A stretch of 25,648 nucleotides of DNA from the NCBI GenBank assembly GCA_046724665.1, contig JBKOWZ010000107.1, positions 1 to 25,648 of the forward strand. The letters run 5' to 3'. Origin of the DNA: Actinocrinis sp046724665 (GTDB lineage: Bacteria > Actinomycetota > Actinomycetes > Streptomycetales > Catenulisporaceae). Position numbers and translations under genes: made by a program. Below, in pieces: positions 21,085 through 25,648 of the stretch. A model generated the notes under the pieces. The model was given only the letters and a program-made list of their open reading frames with translations. It had not been told where the DNA came from and did no database searches. Each line of letters opens with the position of its first letter. Positions within the stretch are counted from its first letter, which is position 1.

Positions 21085-22485
21085 TCAGCTCCCTTCCATC
21101 ATCCGTCGGCTCGCGGCGCGCGCGTCGCGTGCCAGGGCGGCGGCATCGGTGGTGCGCAGTTCGCCGTCCTCGACGACGGTCTTTCCGTGCACGGTCAGCA
21201 GCTTGAGCGGGGCCGGAGAGCCGAGCACGAGGGCTGCGACGGGATCGGCGATGTCGGCGTGGCCGAGGCCGTCGAGCCGCCAGAGCGCGAGGTCGGCGTA
21301 CTTGCCCGGTTCCAGGGAGCCGATCTCGTCGGCGCGGCCGAGTAGCCGCGCGCCGCCGATCGTGCCGAGGCGCAGCGCCGTGCGCACGCCGAGGGCGCGG
21401 TCCGGCGCGGCGGTGCCGGCCCGCAGCCGGGAGAGGTAGAGCGCTGAGCGCAGTTCCTCGACGAGCATGCCGGACTCCTGCGACGCCGCGCCGTCCACGC
21501 CGAGCCCGACCGGCGCCCCGGCGTCGATCAGGGCCTTGACCGGCGCGTGGCCGCAGCCGAGGCGGGCGTTGGAACTCGGGCAGTGCGCGGTGCCGGTGCC
21601 GGTCGCGGCCAGGCGCTTGACCGCGTCGTCGCTCAGGTGCACGCAGTGCGCGAGCCAGACGTCGGGGCCGAGCCAGCCGAGGGATTCGGCGTATTCGGCG
21701 GGGGTGCAGCCGTGCTCGGCGAGGCACTGCTCTTCCTCGTCGGTGGTCTCGGCCAGGTGGGTGTGCAGGCGCACCCCGGCGGCGCGGGCCAGTTCGGCGC
21801 AGCGGATCATCAGCTCACTGCTGACCGAGAACGGCGAGCAGGGCGCGAGGCCGATCCTGGTGAGCGAGCCGGGCCGCGGGTCGTGGTGGCGGCCGATCGC
21901 CTCCTCGCTCGCGGCCAGGATGGTGTCGATGTCCTCGACGACGCGGTCGGGCGGCAGCCCGCCGGCCGACTCGCCGCGGTCCATCGAACCGCGGGTCGGG
22001 TCGAAGCGCAGTCCGACCTGCCGGGCCGCGGCGATGGTGGCGCCGATCAGGTCGCCGGTGCCGCGCGGAAACAGGTAGTGGTGATCGGAGCTGGTGGTGC
22101 ACCCGGTCAGCGCGAGCCAGCCGAGCCCGGCGGCCGCGGCAGCGTATACGGCCTCTTCGTCGATGCGCGCCCAGCGCGGGTAGAGCCAGGTCAGCCAGTC
22201 GAACAGGGTCGCGTCCTGGGCCAGGCCGCGGAAGATCCACTGGTAGAGATGGTGGTGCGTGTTGACCAGCCCGGGGGTGAGCAGGCAGCCCGAGCCGTCG
22301 ATCACGCGCGGGGCCGGGCCGGCGGGACCGGCCGCGACCGGGCGCGGCGCGCGACCGGGGCCGACCTCGGTGATGACGCCGTAGTTGACGACGACGTATC
22401 CGGACTCGTACTCCGTGTCCGCGGCGTCCACGGTCGCGACGGCGCAGCCTTCGATGATCAGTGTCTGATCGAGGCCCTGGTTCAC
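21085..22485 (-). CDS. 8-oxoguanine / guanine deaminase-like amidohydrolase
   Basis: The 466-residue zinc amidohydrolase belongs to the atrazine chlorohydrolase/8-oxoguanine deaminase group. Metal ligands are visible: H77-H-H79 (GLVNTHHHLYQ), HTHLAE (241-246), His280 (LAHCVHLSD) and Asp331 (GLGVDGAASQES). NTHHHLYQ, LFDWLTWLYPRWA and SSDHHYLFPRG resemble characterised bacterial 8-oxoguanine deaminases, which make urate directly from 8-oxoguanine; guanine deaminase (guanine to xanthine) is the alternative. Either reaction feeds the pathway encoded around it. Its position between the 2Fe-2S and molybdenum subunit genes of XDH is notable. The GTG start at 22485 overlaps the preceding stop (GTGA) behind AGGGGGTGG; the longer upstream frame runs inside the 2Fe-2S gene. 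Confidence 0.85.
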   Translation of the reverse strand: MNQGLDQTLIIEGCAVATVDAADTEYESGYVVVNYGVITEVGPGRAPRPVAAGPAGPAPRVIDGSGCLLTPGLVNTHHHLYQWIFRGLAQDATLFDWLTWLYPRWARIDEEAVYAAAAAGLGWLALTGCTTSSDHHYLFPRGTGDLIGATIAAARQVGLRFDPTRGSMDRGESAGGLPPDRVVEDIDTILAASEEAIGRHHDPRPGSLTRIGLAPCSPFSVSSELMIRCAELARAAGVRLHTHLAETTDEEEQCLAEHGCTPAEYAESLGWLGPDVWLAHCVHLSDDAVKRLAATGTGTAHCPSSNARLGCGHAPVKALIDAGAPVGLGVDGAASQESGMLVEELRSALYLSRLRAGTAAPDRALGVRTALRLGTIGGARLLGRADEIGSLEPGKYADLALWRLDGLGHADIADPVAALVLGSPAPLKLLTVHGKTVVEDGELRTTDAAALARDARAASRRMMEGS

Positions 22486-23039
22486 GACGCCACCCCCTGC
22501 GGCGCCTGCGTTCGGGCCGCGCGCACCTCGTCGGTGGCGCGTCGTACCGCCTCGATGATCTTCTCGTACCCGGTACAGCGGCACAGGTTGCCGGCCAAGG
22601 CTTCGCGGATGACAGCTTCCTGCGTCGCCGCGCCCTCGCCCGTGCCGTCCGGCTCCTGGTCGATCAGGGTCCGATGAACCAGGTCATGCGCGGCGACGAT
22701 CAGGCCCGGCGTGCAGAATCCGCACTGCACCGCGCCGCACTCGACGAAGGCACGCTGCACGGCGTCGGGTGCGCCGCCTTCCGCGAGACCCTCGACGGTG
22801 CGCACCTCGCGACCCTCGGCCTGTCCGGCGGCCACCAGGCACGAGCACACCGGCTCACCGTCGAGATAGACCGTGCACGAGCCGCATTCGCCCTGCTCGC
22901 AGGCGTTCTTCGAGCCGGGCAGGGCGAAGTGCTCGCGCAGCGCGGTGAGCAGGCTGGCCGTGGTCGGCACCGCCGGGGCCGTGCGTGTACGGCCGTTGAC
23001 GGTGATCGTCAGGGCGAGCGTCTGCCGGCTGTCGCTCAT
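22482..23039 (-). CDS. xanthine dehydrogenase, 2Fe-2S subunit
   Basis: The 185-residue electron-transfer subunit carries both clusters of the family. The plant-ferredoxin-type N-terminal domain has C47-x4-C52-x2-C55-x11-C67 (CEQGECGSC), and the helical C-terminal domain has C106-x2-C109 (CGFCTPG) and C153-x-C155 (CRCTG). It passes electrons from the molybdenum centre to FAD. The start ATG at 23039 overlaps the stop of the FAD-subunit gene (ATGA). It has a slightly longer linker between the two C-terminal Cys pairs (about 123-142) than is common. It corresponds to PucE of B. subtilis and to E. coli XdhC (the iron-sulfur protein). Confidence 0.94.
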   Translation of the reverse strand: MSDSRQTLALTITVNGRTRTAPAVPTTASLLTALREHFALPGSKNACEQGECGSCTVYLDGEPVCSCLVAAGQAEGREVRTVEGLAEGGAPDAVQRAFVECGAVQCGFCTPGLIVAAHDLVHRTLIDQEPDGTGEGAATQEAVIREALAGNLCRCTGYEKIIEAVRRATDEVRAARTQAPQGVAS

Positions 23040-23914
23040 ACCGGGACCGGTTCTCTGGTGCGGCCCGCGGCGGTACCGGTGGCGCTGATCCACCGCAGCG
23101 CGCGGGTGGCCAGGACCGCGAGCGCGTGGCGGCGGTACTCGGCGGTGCCGCGCACGTCGTCGATCGGGCTCGCCGCGTCGGCGACCAGTTCGCCGAAGTG
23201 CCGCGCGGCGGACAGCGGCACGGTCAGCTTCGTCCAGTCGAGCGCCCCGGCCAGGAAGCGCTCGGCGGCGCGCGCGGCCAGCGGCGTCGGCCCGGCCGAG
23301 CCGATGCCGGTGCCGACGGTGCGCCGGTCCAGATCCAACGCCAGCGCGAACGAGCAGACCGCGATGACCATCGCGTTGCGCGAGCCGACCTTCGAGAACT
23401 GCTGCGGTCCGGCCGCGGTGGGGATCAGCACCGCGCGGATCAGCTCGTCCGGGGCCAGCGCGGAGCGTTTGGGGCCGGTGAAGAACCCGCCGATCGGGAT
23501 GTGCCGCACGCCGCGGAACGACTCGGCCTCGACCACCGCGCCGGTGGCCAGCAGCGCCGGATGGGCGTCCCCGGCCGGCGACGCGGTGCCCAGGTTGCCG
23601 CCGACCGTGCCCCGGTTGCGGATCTGCGGGGAGCCGACCGTGCGCGCGGCCATGGCCAGCGCGGGCAGCCGGTCGGCCAGGTCCGCGATGATCCGCGCGT
23701 AGGGCACCGCGGCGCCGAGGTGCACGGTGCCGCCGACCACGTCCCACTCCCGCAGTTCGCTGATGCGCCCGAGGTCCATCAGGGCGCTGGGGCGGCGCAG
23801 GTCGAAGTTCAGCTCGACCATGACGTCGGTGCCGCCGCTGATCGGCACGGCGTCGGGCCTGGCGGCCTTGGTCTCCACTGCCTCGGCCCACGTCGCGGGG
23901 GCGAAGAAGTCCAT
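23036..23914 (-). CDS. xdhB: xanthine dehydrogenase, FAD-binding subunit
   Basis: The 292-residue FAD subunit transfers electrons from the 2Fe-2S clusters to NAD+ or another acceptor. It has the family's two FAD motifs: ISGGTDVMVELN (25-36) and TVGSPQIRNRGTVGGNLG (92-109), with SPAGD just after. The C-terminal CO-dehydrogenase-flavoprotein domain includes FSKVGSRNAMVIAV and DDVRGTAEYRRH. The ATG at 23914 (MDFFAPATW) is the family-typical start, behind GAGGAG; an open frame extends upstream into uricase but is a shadow. A 68-nt gap to uricase is the largest inside the operon. PucC is the B. subtilis counterpart. Confidence 0.93.
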   Translation of the reverse strand: MDFFAPATWAEAVETKAARPDAVPISGGTDVMVELNFDLRRPSALMDLGRISELREWDVVGGTVHLGAAVPYARIIADLADRLPALAMAARTVGSPQIRNRGTVGGNLGTASPAGDAHPALLATGAVVEAESFRGVRHIPIGGFFTGPKRSALAPDELIRAVLIPTAAGPQQFSKVGSRNAMVIAVCSFALALDLDRRTVGTGIGSAGPTPLAARAAERFLAGALDWTKLTVPLSAARHFGELVADAASPIDDVRGTAEYRRHALAVLATRALRWISATGTAAGRTREPVPV

Positions 23915-23982
23915 GGTGATGCGGCGCTCCTCGGTCGTCCGTGGGGAAGTTCGGTTCGGTCTCACGCGTCGGCCCTCGCGGC

Positions 23983-24876
23983 TCAGTCCCAGGCGGCGAG
24001 GTCCGGCGGCGTGCCGGCACGGGCCACCGTGCCCTCGATCAGGCCGTAGGGCCGGTCGGCGGCGTAGAAGACCTCGTTCTCGTTGCGCAGGCCGAACGGC
24101 GCGAGGTCCACGGCGAAGTGGTGCCGGTTGGGCAGGGCGAGTCTGACCTCTGCTATCTGCTCGTCCCGGCCGATGAGCCGCTCCCCCATCGCGTAGAGCG
24201 TCTGCTGGAGCGACAGGCTGTGCGTGTCGGCGAACGCGGTGAGCAGCGCCGCACGCGCCTGCGCGTAGGCCATGTCCCAGTCGCGTTCCGCGGCGTGGCC
24301 GAGGCCGGCGTACCGCCAGCCCGCGTCGATCGCCGTCGCCAGCACGCGGTCGGTGGTCTCGGCGAGCGTGGTGTATTCGTCCTTGAAGAAGCCGTGGAAC
24401 TCGGAGCCGGTGCTGTTGAGCACGACGAGGTCCTTCAGGCCGCTGACGACGGACGTGCCGCCGTCGGCGTCGGCGTGTACGAGCACTGTCCTGGTCTCGC
24501 GGCCGGAGCGGACGAAGGAGTGGCGGCTTTCCGCGCCGGGAATGCGGTCCCAGGTGTATTCGTCCACTGCGATGCGCGCGTGCGAGATGTACGGGCACGT
24601 CGTCAGGAAGTGCCGGGCCAGCAGCAGCGCGAAATCCTCGACCGCCGCGACGCCGTGCTGTTTGGCCAGGGCGTAGACGGCGTTCTTCTGCGCGTCGGTC
24701 GTCAGGACCTTGGCGTTGTCTCCGGTCAGGTGGGTGTCGGCCTGGTCGCCGGACAGCGCGACCGAGACGTTGAGGTCCTTGATCGCGTGCTCGCGGCCGT
24801 CCCTGGCCACGTGCACGAGCCGTACCTCGGCCTTCCCGTACCTGGTCGGGCCGAGGACGATGCCGGCGGCGGTCAT
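23983..24876 (-). CDS. pucL: uricase (factor-independent urate oxidase)
   Basis: The 297-residue cofactor-free oxidase converts urate and O2 to 5-hydroxyisourate and H2O2. Catalytic and binding residues match the family: Lys15 (RYGKAEVR), Thr60-Asp61 (GDNAKVLTTDAQKN), Phe160 (STGSEFHGF), Arg177, Gln224/225 (SLQQTLY), Asn250 and His252 (LPNRHHF). The tunnel-fold duplication is intact. I place the start at the ATG at 24876, which has AGGAG 9 nt upstream and gives a family-like N-terminus (MTAAGIVLGPTRYGKAE). The ATG at 24900, 1 nt after the uraH stop, is an alternative that adds 8 residues with a weaker ribosome site. It sits between uraH and the XDH subunit genes. Confidence 0.95.
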   Translation of the reverse strand: MTAAGIVLGPTRYGKAEVRLVHVARDGREHAIKDLNVSVALSGDQADTHLTGDNAKVLTTDAQKNAVYALAKQHGVAAVEDFALLLARHFLTTCPYISHARIAVDEYTWDRIPGAESRHSFVRSGRETRTVLVHADADGGTSVVSGLKDLVVLNSTGSEFHGFFKDEYTTLAETTDRVLATAIDAGWRYAGLGHAAERDWDMAYAQARAALLTAFADTHSLSLQQTLYAMGERLIGRDEQIAEVRLALPNRHHFAVDLAPFGLRNENEVFYAADRPYGLIEGTVARAGTPPDLAAWD

Positions 24877-24901
24877 GCGGTCGGGCTCCTGCCGCAACAT
24901 G

Positions 24902-25254
<353 letters not shown>

Positions 25255-25258
<4 letters not shown>

Positions 25259-25648
25259 GGCGACCGGGTCCCCTCCGCGAGGCCGAGGATCAGCTTGTCC
25301 AGACGCAGCCTGACGATCTGCGACAACTCGTCGCGCACCACCGCCCGTTCGGTCAGCTCGTCGTGGTCGAGGCGGTCGAGCGCGGCGGCGAGCATCTGCG
25401 TCGCGGTGCGTCCGGCCGCGCGGATGAGGAACACGTAGCCGAACTTGGCCTCGTACGCCGCGTTCGCGACAGCCAGTTCGGCCGCGATGAGCGCGTCGGC
25501 GTCCCGCGCCCCGGCCTGCTCGGCGCGGGACCAGGCCGCCTCGCGTCCGGCGCCCGCGGCTCGTTCGCCGATCCTGGGGTGGGCGGCGAGCGCTTCGCGG
25601 ATGTCCGGCCAGTCGAGCGCGGCGAGCTGGGCGGCGGCGAGGCGGTAC
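25255..25648 (-). CDS. uraD: OHCU decarboxylase, 5' end cut by the window edge
   Basis: The last 130 codons are present; the N-terminal 35-40 residues lie beyond the right edge. The visible part has HPRIGE (fragment residues 23-28, containing the family's catalytic His), YEAKFGYVFLIRAAGR (65-80) and ELSQIVRLRLDKL near the C-terminus, all typical of 2-oxo-4-hydroxy-4-carboxy-5-ureidoimidazoline decarboxylase, which makes (S)-allantoin. The stop overlaps the uraH start by ATGA. It is the most upstream purine gene seen; the operon promoter and any regulator must lie outside the window. Confidence 0.93.

Noticed and set aside
21083..21727. N-terminal extension of the XDH molybdenum subunit to 1005 residues
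   Set aside because: The extension lies inside the deaminase gene and is Arg-rich noise. The ATG at 21082 has a good ribosome site and sits 2 nt after the upstream stop.
23915..24598. N-terminal extension of the FAD subunit, and a similar one of the 2Fe-2S subunit up to 24020
   Set aside because: Both run through neighbouring genes in the wrong frame; family-typical N-termini begin at the ATGs at 23914 and 23039.

Overview
The window reads as chromosome of a high-GC Gram-positive actinomycete (Streptomyces/Catenulispora-like is my guess; the species cannot be fixed from the sequence). Reasons: very high GC at third codon positions, frequent GTG starts, GTGA/ATGA gene overlaps, a MabA-InhA-type fabG-fabI pair, a type VII secretion mycosin with WXG/PPE-like partners, and TANNNT -10 boxes placed 6 nt before start codons as in leaderless actinobacterial transcripts. 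No tRNA, rRNA, insertion sequence, phage gene or CRISPR array was seen.

Region 1 (1-3822, minus strand): a small type VII secretion module. In transcription order it encodes a short helical protein with a Thr/Ser tail, a WXG/PPE-like protein with a long Gly-rich tail, and a membrane-anchored mycosin (subtilisin-like protease) with an unusual Gly/Pro/Gln/Tyr-rich cytosolic tail. The conserved membrane core genes (EccB/C/D/E) are not in the window.

Region 2 (3823-5454, minus): a T-tailed terminator, then fabI (InhA-like enoyl reductase) and fabG (3-ketoacyl reductase) as a two-gene fatty-acid elongation operon. A near-perfect 100-bp inverted repeat (5501-5600) lies between fabG and the divergent tldD.

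Region 3 (5681-9319, plus): tldD and tldE, the two subunits of a metallopeptidase, overlapping by 4 nt, then a strong hairpin and a DUF3099-like two-TM protein. Convergent to it is moaA (9589-10602, minus), the first enzyme of molybdenum cofactor synthesis.

Region 4 (10671-14586, minus): a membrane-anchored phosphodiester-glycosidase-domain protein with a 200-residue disordered cytosolic tail, a Nudix hydrolase with one altered Nudix-box residue, and a DUF2142-type multi-TM protein.

Region 5 (14698-25648, minus, running off the right edge): a tightly packed purine-catabolism operon. Transcription order is uraD (partial), uraH, uricase, XDH FAD subunit, XDH 2Fe-2S subunit, 8-oxoguanine/guanine deaminase-like amidohydrolase, XDH molybdenum subunit, XdhC maturation factor, an allophanate-hydrolase-C-terminal-like protein, allantoinase and allantoicase. 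Together these would take guanine/xanthine through urate, 5-hydroxyisourate, OHCU, allantoin and allantoate to ureidoglycolate plus urea. No recognised ureidoglycolate-processing enzyme is visible. The stand-alone allophanate-hydrolase-C-like protein sits exactly where such an activity might be expected and is the most interesting unknown here. moaA, about 4 kb beyond the operon's 3' end, makes the precursor of the cofactor that XDH needs.
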